64,000 bases of DNA from Morella rubra (GCA_003952965.2 CM025855.1:37086287-37150286); one strand, 5' to 3'. Shown: positions 46,883 to 59,165, counted from the stretch's first letter. The notes: generated by a model not told the origin, from the sequence alone. Made by a program: numbers and translations.

Positions 46883-49721
46883 ATATATGACCATAAATTA
46901 AATTAAGTAAACATTAGAAAACTAGTCTTCATCGTTAGTCAAGGTGAGGTCAATCAGGTGGAAGCTCGAGGTGACTAATTTATTAAGATCTGCAATGAGC
47001 AGGGGAACGGTGGGAGCATTTGGGGGCAGATTCTTGGGAACCAAGTAGGGCAGGTGCTCTATGATCACTTCCAGGTTCTCTATCACCTAGACTCGAACAT
47101 GGACGACTAGGATGTGGATTGGGAGCTCATGGGATAGATATGACTCAAACAACACCATCTTCTGTCTTAACAGAAAAGTATGCAAATATGGATAGAAAGG
47201 CGGGGTGAGTCTTTTAAGACTCGGTAAGGTGGGAAAGGGGGCATGTGATCATAAGCAGTGAGCACAAATAATTTAATAGCAGAGAGATATCGTACTTACC
47301 AATTTCATAAAACATTTAATATTTCAGAAGTAGTGTTTATAACTTGAAAGTAGTTATCATCACCATATAACGAGATGCAAAATAATTGATGCATGAACCG
47401 TGTAACTTTTCCTTCAACCTTTTGTGTCCACTGTTTTACCCCCAAGTGACAGGGTTGTGCGTCCTGCTCCCCTTCCACTGGGATAGTCCTATGCTATTCA
47501 TCGTACCAGAACGTCAAGCAAAGGCTCTCCACTCCCTTCTGCTTCAGGAGGCCACCCACTACCCGTAGTGGTGGTTGCACATCCTTCGATGAGCGATATC
47601 GTTACTCTTATCATCACTCTTTCACTATTCCACTTTGTGCCCATGAAATGATGCATATGTCTCATCCAATGCACATATGTTTATGTTTCTCATCAATATT
47701 GACTAACTTATAACTATTATGCTTACTATTCATCACTTCCATCATTTATAATCACATAAAATATGAAAAACTTCTACTTCAAGTTACAAGTATACAAGAT
47801 AAAATCTTAATAAGGCAAGTCCACCAACTTAAAAATCTCTAAATCAGCAAACTATTTGTTGAATCTTTTTAAGAAATTTCAACTTATAAGTAAAGGCACG
47901 TCCAACAACTTAAAAGCTTTAAAATGAGAAAATCTATTTAAGCTTTTCCAAGTCCAATAAGGACAGAAACTTGGGCCTAGTTCATAAGCCCATATCTTAC
48001 CAAGTTTCAGGAGTTTTAGGGCCTTCTAGAGTCAGCTCAATCATCAAAATAAAGCCCAACTTGTTTTACATAAAATTAACCTGTTTTGGTTACAAACTCC
48101 ATGTCTACCCTAATTTCCAAAAGCCAATAACTCTCTCACCCTAACTCCAATTGACCTGAAATTTTGACTCTATGCTTCAAACTCTGTCCCGAAGTAACCC
48201 TTCAAATTTGGTGCCAAAATGATGTCGTTTAACCCATGCTATAATAACTTATATGCATTGTCCTCACAGAATAGCAAAACTGGTACCTATGTGACCTATT
48301 TTCTAATTCCTCCAATTTTACACGTTAACTTCCACATGCAAGCTATTATTAGACTTCCTAACATCCCCTTAATCATTCAGCAATCATCAAAACCACATAT
48401 AATGCACTAATTCAACCTAACATGTTTATGATCAAGGTCTAAGCAACAAAATCCTTATTTGTATACATACTAGTCTAACCATCTATCTCATCTTTCAATC
48501 CAATATTTTATCAACCTAACCTGTTCTCTAATAAAGTATAAAGCACATCAGAGGGTCACAAGTCCTATCCTAACATGTTCTTCAAATATTTTCCTAATCT
48601 AATCACATGATCAAGCTAACCAATAGCACCAAAATGAACTACCCCTTACCACTTGAGAATCAAAGACCTATAAGAAGCTCTTTGTTAGTAATAGGACCAA
48701 AACAACTTCAAAGAACCAAATCAAGAGATACTTCAACCTTTCTCTCTTTCTCTTCAAAATTTTTCTTCTTTCTTCTCTTTAGGGGCCACGGCTTGCTCCT
48801 TCTTGCTTCTTCTTTCTAACTTTATCTCTAGCTCTCTCTAACTCTCTCACTCTCTCTCTAATGGCCGAATATGGTGTGAGGCTAACCCTCACACCACCTC
48901 CCTATTTATACTACTCCTAACTATGGTTAAACTACTAGGGTTAATTTCTAGGCTACTAGGCTTAGCTAGGCTAGGTATAATTGTGTCTAAGACCTAGCTG
49001 AAGTGTCTACACAAGCAATGGAGGGGGATTGGGGAGCTTGGGCGCAACTACTTGGAGAACACAACTGTTGCGTGGTTTTTGCATGCTAATGATGGTTAAT
49101 GATGAAAAAAATATTCCGAGGGGTAAAAATTATGGGTGGCTGGTTTTTAGAGATCAAATTGAGGTGGGCTTGGGCTTGGGCTTGGGCTTAGGCTTAGGGA
49201 AAGGGCTGGGCCAGCTATGGGCTTTGGGAGGCCCAATAGGCTTCAATTGCAAGCCTAAATGCAATTGGGTTCAAGTTTAGGTCCATTAGGGTTTAAAAAT
49301 TAACATGGATTCTAAAAAGTGGTCTATGGTGCACAGCTTGGGTGGGAGATGTCCTGTAGGATTAATTTCTATTGAGAGAGAGAGAGAGAGAGAGAGAGAT
49401 CATAAGCCAAAAGTTTGAACAAAATTAGGTTTAGAAATGTTCATTGAGCAAAAGGGTGAAAAATAGGGATTTTACTAATTTTTATTGCAAAAAGTCCCTA
49501 TATAGAAAATTTTGAAATAGGGAGATAGTAAAATAATTTACTAGGATGAAGATTTTAAAAGAAAATGAAAGAAGAATTTTTTTCTAGGATTTTTAGGCAT
49601 TTATTAGCTATTTTTAAAGAATTTTCTACAATTTTATATTAATAAAAGGAATTAATATTATTTAAAATATAATTACCTAATTTAAGATTATTAATAAAAC
49701 TTATATGGATGGAGTGTTGCA
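46883..49721 (-). mobile_element. LTR of the Tekay-like family, truncated by the gap
   Basis: The right end GGAGTGTTGCA corresponds to the 5' end of the LTR family on the - strand (compare 28446-28456). The unit contains the reverse counterparts of the 38489-42228 landmarks: the TTAAGACTCGGTAAGGTGGG segment near 47210 and the GGAGGCCACCCACTACCC block near 47546. A TATA-like CTATTTATAC near 48901 fits the promoter position. It also carries a GGGCTT hexamer array and a GA microsatellite not seen in the relatives. No interior genes. The other end is lost in the gap. It is a fossil of the same family as the units at 24104 and 38489. Confidence 0.6.
49166..49399 (+). repeat. GGGCTT hexamer array and GA microsatellite
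   Basis: 49166-49199 is a run of GGGCTT/AGGCTT hexamers (five to six units). About 170 bases later, 49373-49399 is a GA run. Both are inside the LTR unit and probably grew after its insertion. Confidence 0.85.
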
Positions 49722-49749
49722 TTATGCAATCACTCTAAAAGAAGATGGG

Positions 49750-51420
49750 AAGGTTAGCTTGGAACTAAAGTGATATAGCAACAATCAAGATGTGTTGATG
49801 CTTTCTTTCCACGATGGAATTTTATTGTGGAGTATAGGGACAGCTTTTGCGATGGATGATGCCTTTTTGGTTAAAGAATTTTGTCATGTTAAACTCTAAT
49901 CCATTGTCAGATCTCAAGGTTTTAACAGATGCTTGAAATTATTTTCAACTAATTGGCAGAAGGCAAAAATATATCTTCGGGTTTCAGATTTTGTTCATAA
50001 GACAAACTCATGTACATCAAGAATGATCATCCACAATGGATAAAAAATAACAAAAATCATCATAAGAAGGGGCAGGAAATGGACCCCAAATGTCACAATG
50101 GATGAGTTGAAAAAAAGAAGAAGCATGAGAATCACTGATAGGAAAAGGAAGATGTTTCTGTTTTCTAATGTGACAGATTGAACGAGGTGAAGGAGTACAA
50201 ATTGAAGAGCTATAGAAGTAGGTAAAATGGACTTTATTAGCTATAATCTTGAATTAGAAATGTGGCCTAATCGGCAATGCCACAAAAAAGGAGAAGTTTG
50301 TGAACTAAGATTACATGAGGAAAAAGTTCTAGAATCAGAAGCAGTTACATAAGTCAGCAGAAGATTATGTAGGCCTTTTGTAAGCTTAACAACTCCAATC
50401 ATCTTCCAAGGAGAAAGGTCCTGTATGTAGCAATAATTTTTGAGAAAAATAAAACAACAAGAGAGATCAGATGTCAGTTTGCTGGCAGATATGAGGTTAA
50501 CAGAAAAATTGGGAATGTAAAGAACATTAGACAAGGTGAAACCAGTGGTGAAAGTTACTATCCCAAGGTGAGTTGCAATAACAAGTTCACCATTTGGTAG
50601 ATTAATTTTGATATGAACAGTGGAGGTAATAGCTGTAAAAAGATCCAAGGAAAAGATCATATGATCTGTTGCACCCATGTCAAGAATCTAAGATTTGGAA
50701 GGGAATCAAGACTGAGTTGAATGATTAGACATATGTGAAGGAAAATGACTAGATAAAGAACTGATGGTACCTGAAAAGTTTGAAACAAGGGGAGAATTGA
50801 TGGATTGGTTAACTGAAACTTGGTTGACAAAAGGTTGATTGGGAGACATAAAGGTCTGATTCTGAAGAGAGGAAATTAAACTTTGGCATTGCTCTTAAAG
50901 ATTAGAGAACTCGGAGTTTGAATGATCTTCTTGATCCAGAGTGACATTGTGAGTAGAGATAGGTCTTCCCTTAGTGAACTTAAAGCCAAAAGGGAAGTCA
51001 TGAAGTCTATAGCATTTTTTCATTGTATGGCCAGACTTACCACAATGAGTACAAATGGGTTTGTTTGCATATTTATATCCTCCAAAATTGTCAACAGAAT
51101 CACTTTTTAAGGCCATGACAGTTGATTCGACCATAATAGGTTTGTTACCAAGCTGTTCCTCTTCTTGGATTATGAGTGAAAAAACTTTGTTTATGAGGAA
51201 GTGGATCAGTCAAGAGAATCTGTCCACGAGCAGGTGATAATTTCTCATCTAATCCCATGAGAAATTGAAGAATAAACTCTCTCTTGACCATCAACAATAG
51301 ATTTATTGAAGCTCATTTGGTCATGACTTGTTTGAGATTCAAGAGCAATACGGTAATCTAACAGGAACAAAGGTCACGTAAGAGGCACGTATAAACAATT
51401 ACCGTCTAATTTGTTGTCAA
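49750..51420 (-). mobile_element. Ty1-copia gag-pol fossil, partial
   Basis: On the - strand the order is copia-like: a gag zinc-knuckle (CTHCGKSGHTMKKCYRLHDF, near 51035), then a protease-to-pre-integrase region with LSNVLYIPNFSVNLISASKL near 50500 and the LWHCRLGHISNSRL motif near 50260, then an integrase stretch at about 49800-50230. Reverse transcriptase and RNase H are absent; the element stops near the LTR end at 49721. No flanking LTRs of its own were found. It is broken, with many breaks, and looks old. Sequence resemblance is to plant Retrofit-like copia proteins. Confidence 0.7.
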
Positions 51421-51732
51421 ATTTTACTCCGAGTGCAAATCGTTAGGGAAGATAACATAATGGATTCAATGTCTCAAAAATAAAACATTAGAGTGCAATA
51501 TGTCAACACCCCCAAACATAAGGAGTGCAAAGTGTATTTAACCCTTATTAAAAACACCTATCGGCTAAAATTAAAAAAAAAAAAAATAGAAAAGTACTGG
51601 AGATGCTCATAAGGGCTCAAACTTCCCTCCCCATCCTTACACCCATCACTAAAACCCATAAACCCAACTATCCCTAATCCCCTAGATTCCAAAATCCCTA
51701 ATCCCTCGATTCCATGGTTGTGATACTTACAT

Positions 51733-51896
51733 GGCGTTTGGCTGGTTAAAATTTTAACAAAATTTACTTTTATCAAACACACTTCAAAATTTTACTTTTT
51801 ATTTGTATTCTCATTCACCAATTCCAATACTACCTTCTTTTTTAACACCAACACAAAATTTTAACAAAATTTTGATAAAATTTTAAAACCAAACAC
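51733..51896. mobile_element. Small MITE, about 165 bp
   Basis: The left end GGCGTTTGGCTGGTTAAAAT and the right end read in reverse (TGTGTTTGGTTTTAAAATTT) form an imperfect inverted repeat. Inside, TTTTAACAAAATTT and TTTTGATAAAATTT extend the pairing. The family is uncertain (PIF/Harbinger- or hAT-like), and no clear target duplication is visible. Confidence 0.5.
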
Positions 51897-51917
51897 AAAT
51901 ATTAGTCTTACTATTAA

Positions 51918-52414
51918 AGGAAAAAAATTGTAGTTTGTCCCGTAACTATAATATAATATCAACCTCGACCCCTCAATTATCAAAATGGTGATTTATGTCC
52001 TTTAACTTTTGAAAAAATTTTCAATAATCTCCCATTGAAATCAGGCGTTAAGTCAAATAGAAAAAAATAAAAATAAAAAATAATTAAAATGCTCCTTAAA
52101 GACAAATTTATTATAAATATTAAAAAATCATTAAAAAATAAAAATAAAAAGTATTTAAAAAAGTAATATTTTTTAAAAAATAAAACTATTAAAACTCTAT
52201 TTCGGTAATCTATATTTTTAATTATAATTTCTTGAAGTTTTATTTATTTTTAAAAAATTGTCATCATTTTACATATTTTCCATCGCTTGATTTGAATGAG
52301 GCACGTTCATTGAAGATTTTCAAAAGATAAAAGACGTAAATCACCGTTTTGATAATTGAGGGATCGAAGTTGATATTGCATTGTAATTATAGGGTGAACT
52401 ATGACATTTCTCCT
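51918..52414. mobile_element. About 0.5-kb MITE, Mutator-like
   Basis: The ends are inverted repeats of about 100 bases: CTCAATTATCAAAATGGTGA near 51971 has its reverse counterpart TCACCGTTTTGATAATTGAG near 52341, and AAAATTGTAGTTTGTCCC at the left has a counterpart at the right end. Flanking 9-mers TACTATTAA and TATTACTAA agree at 7 of 9 positions, compatible with an old Mutator-type duplication. The interior is AT-rich and non-coding. Confidence 0.65.
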
Positions 52415-53947
52415 ATTACTAATGGAGCACAAACAACATTTGTATACACTCCGTACTTTCTCTAGAGCTCCAAACTGCTCGACAAGAGCTTCTTGTTCAT
52501 CATGATCACTGTCACAGCTCTGCTTTCACGAGTCCAAACTAGAACTTTTTTTTCCCCTCCCTCTTCCCACTTCCTTACTTCTCACTCTCCCTCTTCCCCT
52601 CCCCTCTTCCCACTTGCTTACTTCTCCCACTTCCTCCACCTCTTCCATTCCCATTATATCCTCTGTTGCGACTTCTGCATCCATAATTGGTTCTACACTC
52701 TCCTCTACGTATGGAACAGGCTCTAGATTTCATCCTTTTTCTTGACTGCTTGGGTGTTGATCCGTCTCTATAGTTACTCTGGTTTTTACCCTCACTCTTC
52801 TATTTTATTTGTTTTCCAGTGATTCCTTTAAGAGTTTTCATAATTTTCTTGCTACGAATTTTTGCAAATCGTTCATTCAAAGTGTAAAATGCTTCCAACC
52901 GCAGTTGAGTCTTCATCGCACAAGCAACAAAAATTTGTCAACACCATATTTTAAGATAAGGGATGTATGAAGGAAATCAGTACCAAGGAAAACCACAACC
53001 TGTACACCCAGTTTGGGTTCTTGTACTCCCAAAGAACAAGAAAAAGAACCTGTACACCCAACAAGAAAAAATAAAACAAGCTCAGACATTTGGGTGCTTT
53101 GTTGACAGTGGAGGCACGTTCTGCCCCTGGCGAAGTATCCAAAATCCCTAATGTTGTTTGTGGGTGCAAGGGCGTCTGTTACTGCCTGGTTTGGGGGATT
53201 CCCCAATAGTTGGGTGGAATAAGAAATGAGAAGGTCTAAGACTAATTAATAATTTAGAATTACAAAAGTGAAATTACTTATAAAAGAAGTTAGTGACTCT
53301 AGCCAGCAAAACACTAAGAGTAACTGGCTAAAGCTCAGATTTTTACTTATAAGGTCAATAAATAACCTCTAGTCAACTTTAGAAACACAAAACTAAAATG
53401 CCCTACACAACAAAATGAATTAAACATCGCGTCATGGTCCCAAAGATTCAGGGAATTCCCTTAACAGTCGATAATAATTTACCCAAGCAGAATCTGAAGT
53501 ATTTCTTTCGACTAAGGTTCACGCTTTTGCCTCCCACATAGAAGCTTCAAGTGAAATTCAGTGGGAATTATTAGGCTACAAAACAAAGTGGCAACCTTTT
53601 GTATATCTCAACTCAGTTTCTAACCCCTATTCAACCAGATTATGGTGCATGCTATAGCTTTTTCAACCAACCCCTTGAAACCCCAACGCATTTTTCAATC
53701 AGAAAAGGACAACATATAAATTGGAGCTATATCAAACGCTTTCATTATAACTGATCAAACTACCTTTTCTTCATCCTACCTCTAGTACGTATCTATGACC
53801 AGGACGAACAAAACAAGGGAATATGTTACAAGAACTGGAGAACAAACCTCAACTCTTTACAGACGTCAAAATGGGTGAATATGAAACTGCTTTCAAGCTA
53901 ATGAAGAATATGGCTAATGACCCTCTGTTAACCCAATCAAGAAGGCT
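52415..53947. other. Intergenic DNA and 3' flank of the - strand gene
   Basis: 52440-52740 is C/T-rich and leader-like (runs of CCCTCTTCCC), ending near an ATG with a 20-codon frame that resembles nothing. 52960-53060 contains two near copies of CCTGTACACCCA about 55 bases apart. From about 53700 the DNA is the 3' untranslated region or flank of the gene ending at 53948. No other gene seen. Confidence 0.4.
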
Positions 53948-56652
53948 TCATTCCCACTTTGCAAAAATCCATTTCATCCATGTTGACAAGCAGTGCATTG
54001 AAAGATGTGCTGGCAAGTCTGCCTACAAAATAGCAAGATGATCATAGAATCTGTCACACAATTGTTCTATTATTTGCACCAGTTACAATAACTTTCATGT
54101 AGACCACTATTAAATGGGAGTCCGATGAACAGATGAAACTATTCAGACTAGCAATAAATAGGAACGGGAATGGTTATTGCAGAAAAAGACTGGCTTGAAA
54201 AAGGCATAAAAAATTGCTTCTCATTCTTTTTTCTGCTGAGAAAAAGATGGGTTATATTGCATCCATAGCAGCGTTTCCTTTTTGGTAGGGTTAGTGGGGA
54301 TGGGAAGTGAAAATCTCAAAGGAACTAGTATGGCATTACACAAGTGTAACTTTTGAATTAAAACAGTTTCTTCAATTGAGCAATTTAAAATGATGTAAAG
54401 ACCAGACCTCACTTGGAGCAAAATCAAGGTCATAAGCCAAGGATAAATATGCTGCTCCATAACTTAAGTTTGGAAGACTATAATCTAGCAATGCAGAAAG
54501 TATTTGACAAATCAAATATACAATCAAGGATTCAGATCATCAAAGCAAATTGTATGCAGTTTTTTGTGTTTCCCTGATACATTTTAGAACAATATAGTCT
54601 GTATCAAGAGCTAAAGTAAGTGCCTTACCACAATACTACACCTTTGCAATGCAAACCTCAACAAAACATGGCAGCCAACAGAACTTTTCTGTTTAATTAG
54701 AAATTGAGCCACAGTGAAGAAAAACTAGATATGCAGAAAAGTGTCAATAAAATGAAGCTGGGCTTAAGGGTGAAGGCCAAAAATAAAGAGTGATATACTC
54801 ACACTGCTCCAAGACATGGAATATCCATCAGTAGAGAGATACCAACTTCCAGAATTAGTATGCAACCCAAGCATTGTCTTTGAACTATCAAAAGCAGGAA
54901 GCTCATTGTCATAGCTGTCATCATGATCCAAGGTTTTACGTCTTCTCTTTCTCCGTTTTGCTTTTCTCCTGTGCTTAACTTTAATTGACACTTCATGCTC
55001 CAAATCAGACCCACTTTCTTCTGACAGTTCATTGTAATGTAGCATTTCATACTTGTTAGAGGCGCGAAAGCCAATATCATTCTCCCTGAATAACAATTCC
55101 CAGGAATCAGAAGTCTGGCACTTCTCGGACATTCTGTAGTAAAGAACCCAAGACTGAAGCCCTAGCCATCTTATTCCTTCAATGGTCTTTGTTCTGGAGC
55201 ACTTCACAAGAAAGGGTGCCAAGCTATTGGCACTGCCTGATAAAGCACAAATCTGTGACATAATGTCTTTGATTTTTGCACATTCCTCCAGATCCTCTTC
55301 ATCACTTAGAAGCCGTAGAAGTTGGCGTCCTTGAGCAATAACCGCATTTAACAAAAACATTTGATCAAGAGATACACTGTAACCACACTTGGAAAGTATA
55401 ACCTCAAACAGGTAAGCTGAATTACCAAAGTCCTTAAGTTTCATTTCAGGGTCAAGACATTTACAAAGCAATTCCAAAAAACTATGCAAGTCCTTCTCTT
55501 CAAGAGTAATAAGGAGGTGGTGACACAAAGAGGAAAAAGATTCCTGAATTAGGAACTCATTTATGACTTTCCATACATCTGTTGAATCCTCTTTATACAT
55601 CAGATCAATAAAATATTCTACGAAGAACTCTCTATCAATAAACAAAATCTCGCCATCTCTTAGTGAGTCAGCAAACTCATTGGATGACCAAAATTCAGGC
55701 ACATTGTCAAGGTAATTGTCAACAGTTCTTTGGACATCCAAATCCAGAAAATAATGGGGCTTTGTAGCAACCATGGCAGGTGACTGACCATGTTTTCCCT
55801 TCCATTCAAGCTCCTCCCAACAGATATCCCGATTTACAAAAGCAAACTGGGATAATGCTTTAGCACCTTTACTGTGCTCCAGTCCACCACCACCAGAAAA
55901 ATTAGAAAACCATTGAAATATGCGTCTTGGATTACCTGCCTTGTTCAGAAATAATGGCACAATCAGAACTCGAAAAAGAAATCACTGAAAAAATACTCAA
56001 ACATCGGTACATACTAATTATATGATTATATACCAATAATAAAACAACTTTACAAAGACAGACAAGTGCATAGTGTTATATATCTAAATGAAGTTATACC
56101 TGAATGATGCTCTAAATATACAACAAAGAGGACAAAGATAGTAATGTTAAACCAGATGAAACCCAAGCTACTAAAACCATAGCAATGAAATGCCACTTTA
56201 TGAAAAATAAATCATTCTCTTGTCTTTGGTTTCTTCTTTCAGCTGAGCAATGAGATGGGAAAACAAATTGAAAAACAAACTGACTGCACAGTGAGAAATG
56301 TTGGCTTGCCTTCAAAGAATTTCTTGAGTATATAGCTTTTCTGGGCTATAATGGACCCCGCTCTCTGTGGCCGTTTCTCAAATATCATTTGCAGCACTTG
56401 AGATGCCAAGGCCCGCTTTAATGGTTTAGATCTTAATAAGCCCACAAATAACTCACACTGATGGCGGGAAGTGATAGAACGAATGCCAGCTATAGTGTTA
56501 CAAAGCCATAGCCGAGCCTCTGATCGACCCCCGGACATCATCAGTGACCAAATAACCGATTCCAACTTATTCAAAAGAGATATTCTAATACTCACAGCCC
56601 CACCAACTCCATCATCATCCCATGTGGGCTCAGACAAAAACAAACAAACCAT
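53948..56652 (-). CDS. Conserved plant protein of unknown function, three exons
   Basis: Exons on the - strand are 56652-56310, 55935-54803 and 54022-53948, giving 516 residues in a continuous frame. It begins MVCLFLSEPTWDDDG and ends HCLSTWMKWIFAKWE. Exon 1 ends at GAAG with a GC donor (GCAAGC) and joins after AAGGCAG to restore FEGNPRRIFQW. Exon 2 ends AGCAGT before GTGAGT. The last exon starts after TTTTGTAG and supplies the conserved tail WMKWIFAKW. The start is the first ATG after an in-frame TGA 15 bases upstream. The protein is mostly helical, with no signal peptide or membrane span. A Lys/Arg-rich run at about 432-448 (KHRRKAKRRKRRRK) looks like a nuclear localisation signal, in an acidic, low-complexity zone. 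I recognise the family as a single-copy-like uncharacterised plant protein and assign no function. No truncation seen; the 5' flank is retroelement DNA. Confidence 0.88.
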
Positions 56653-56699
56653 TCTATGCGTAAAATGTCAATCTACTTAACTGAGATATCTCCCGTCCA

Positions 56700-57400
56700 A
56701 TCTAAAAGGCTCCAGAAAAATCCTGCATAAAAGCAACTTGAAATTTGAAATCGAACAGAAATCCTAACACGATAATAGATAACTATTAGATAAAGGAAAT
56801 AGACTCCCTGATATCAAGATGTAAACACACAATCTATATTTAAGACAGAGACACAAATGAGTTGCATCCACAAAGCCAACCAATACCAAAGAGAATTGGA
56901 CAGAAACCCTGATGCTCTTAATATTGATCAACTCTCTACCAATTTGACATGGCATCAGAGCCCTCAATCTAGCAATTCCGTCTCTCTCTGGTCTTAATCT
57001 CTGGTGTTCGATTTCGTCGCATTTTTGGAGGAGTTGTAGGTGTTTACCTATCGTTCTCTACGGAGGTTTGGGTTTTCGATTCTGTGGTGCTCTGTGGCTG
57101 TCGGCAGCTTCTGTGGTGACTATAGTGACTGTTGTGGTGGTTGTGACTGTGTCGGGCTTGCCTGTGGTGGCTGTTGTTGTTGTCGGCAGCTTCTGTGGTG
57201 GCTGTAGAGGTTGTCGGCAGCATCTGCGGTGGTTGTAGGAATCGGGTGTATTTTTTTGGTGGCTGGGTTGCTGTCGATTTGGAGTTTCGGCGTGTTGGGG
57301 GCCAGCAATTGGACTAACGGCCTCAAGGCCTTTTTACAAGATATTAAGTGGGCTAGCCCATATAACCAGATCGGGTCCAATTACCTGAAATCCAAAGCTG
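56700..57400 (+). mobile_element. Copia LTR end, primer site and leader, fossil
   Basis: TGGCATCAGAGCCC at 56950-56963 matches the copia primer-binding site complementary to initiator tRNA-Met at all but one position, directly after a CA (56948-56949) that would end an LTR. The LTR's left boundary is unclear and must lie within about 290 bases, since the host gene starts at 56652. The leader that follows (56964-57400) is GT-rich and contains three near copies of TGTCGGCAGCTTCTGTGGTG. A gag fossil on the same strand at 60830-61327 may be the displaced rest of this element, separated by younger repeats. Broken. Confidence 0.55.
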
Positions 57401-57559
57401 AATCCTAAGATCTGATGACACCACCAGGGCCCAAAGGCTCAAATATACAACAAATACCGCAGATAGCAGTGACGTCCAAATTTTGGGGGAGACGATGAGA
57501 TTCGGGAGCGCATTCATACAAGAGGCAAAAATCTCAGATGTACCAATGAACTCTAATTC

Positions 57560-58560
57560 AATCCGTAGGTCCTCCCATAATTTTAGGTGGTTCAACTTCA
57601 ACCCACACCTACATCAACCTTCGAGGATCCTCCCTTAGATTTCTCCACTATATACAAATATTATACTCTAGCTTGTGCTATAGAATCTTAAAAGTGTTTT
57701 TTCTAGCTCAACACTTGTAATCCAAGTGTTTCTACGCCTCTATACTCACAACTCAAGTGTTTTTAAACAGGAATACTCACAACCTAAACCTAGGTATCAG
57801 GTTTTCTCTAACCTCATGCTTAGTCAAAAGTGTTTTTCCTAGCACTCATAAATATCAAGATTTAAGGTACTTAAGAACCCTTACAAAGAATAAAGAGATA
57901 ATGCTCATAATAAATGGCTCTACAATTGCCAAATATGCTAATGAAGTGCACTGGTGATGGAAATAATTTTCCTTTAAGGGCTCATACCAAACCAAGAAAG
58001 ATGATCTTCAAAATGGGAGAGAAGGAACTTGGCTTTGGGTGGAAGATTTCAAATCAAATGTGCAAGTCTTGATCAATAAGCTCCCTTTGCCTCCTTTAAT
58101 AGACAAACAATTTTTATAGTTGTTGGGGTGCATTAAATACGAAGATAGCCATTTGAAATTTCAAATGATGAACTGTCCAAAAGTTATCCAGCCTATGATG
58201 GTTGATAGTTTGTCATTGTGTAGTCAACTCCCTTGAAGCAAATCTAAAATTTTTCTTTTCTCGCTGACGAGCAATAGTTTACTCATCTTCCTATATAGTC
58301 GACACCAATCACGATCTTGATTTTTGCCAATTTTAGGTTTAACTATGACCTTTTAAGATTTGGCTTTCAACATGTAGTCAACTCATATGAGATTTGTAAT
58401 GATGATTTTCTTCGACTTTGACTTTTCTGCGTCTGTGAAGTTTGACTTTGACTTTTTGGACTTGATCTTTTCAGCATGTAGTCAACACCTCTAGATATTG
58501 TAGTCGATATGTCAACGTAAAGGAAAATAGATTTTTACAATTAGAGGCTTTTAGCTTTCA
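57560..58560 (+). repeat. GAGGGGGGTGAATTG repeat family, copy 2, partial
   Basis: It shares with the other copies the landmarks ATTTTAGGTGGTTC, CCTACATCAACCTT, a CTAGCTTGTGCTATAGA segment and AGCTCAACACTTG, then AGTCGACACC and AGTCAAC motifs at about 58290-58510. The head with the G run is missing or too diverged to see. No coding sequence. Confidence 0.5.
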
Positions 58561-58839
58561 AGTTATTTTGAGTTAAATGAGAACCTTCAATGTAAACATA
58601 TACTCAAATTAATATTAATAAATCAATAAAATAGTGTCAAATGAACGGCTTCAAAGGCCATTGGTGAATTATGTTGAATTAGTCTTCCTTTTAGGAAGGT
58701 AGATTAGTAAGGAAATATCATTATTTGAAGAAAGGGGTTAAAGGTAGAGTACATATTCTCTTGCATAAGGTAATCCGAGAAAAAAAAAAGTGAGATTATG
58801 TTTACCAAATAGTTTCTTATGATAGGCTAGTAATGTTGA

Positions 58840-59165
58840 AAAAATAGATATGTGAGTTCATCTGCTCACGAGCTTTAGTCAATCTCAAAGACTTCAGAGT
58901 TGTGTAGATTTCTTCTTCAATAGGAATAATACAAAGAGATTCTTATTCATTCTCCAAGATGCCCGAGGAGATTAAATGTTCCAAATTATAAGGGATCTTA
59001 GGACCAGTTGAGGAAAAGAGATTACTATAGAGTAGAGAAAGGAGTCCCCAATGCCTTGCCTTTCAGAAATACAGCAGTTGTTTGGACTCTTGATGGAATA
59101 GATTTTGTTCCTACATCTTCTAATGACAATAGTGTGTAGAAACTTTTAGTGTTGAGTGTGAGTCC
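58840..59165 (-). mobile_element. L1-type LINE fragment
   Basis: On the - strand the translation contains IVIRRCRNKIYSIKSPNNC and, further on, CIIPIEEEIYTTLKSLRLTKA, which match the region between endonuclease and reverse transcriptase of plant L1 LINE proteins (RRRRNxI.SI and EEI..TL.SL.LTKAPGPDG). Frames shift between the blocks. No poly-A tail or reverse transcriptase core is present, so this is an internal fragment. Confidence 0.6.

Noticed and set aside
54380-54500. Protein-like stretch YGAAYLSLAYDLDFAPSE on the - strand
   Set aside because: It lies in the last intron of the unknown-function gene, lacks a good acceptor and donor, and including it is not needed to reach the conserved tail.
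57120-57380. His/Gln/Pro-rich open frame on the - strand
   Set aside because: It is a by-product of the GT-rich minisatellite in the retroelement leader.
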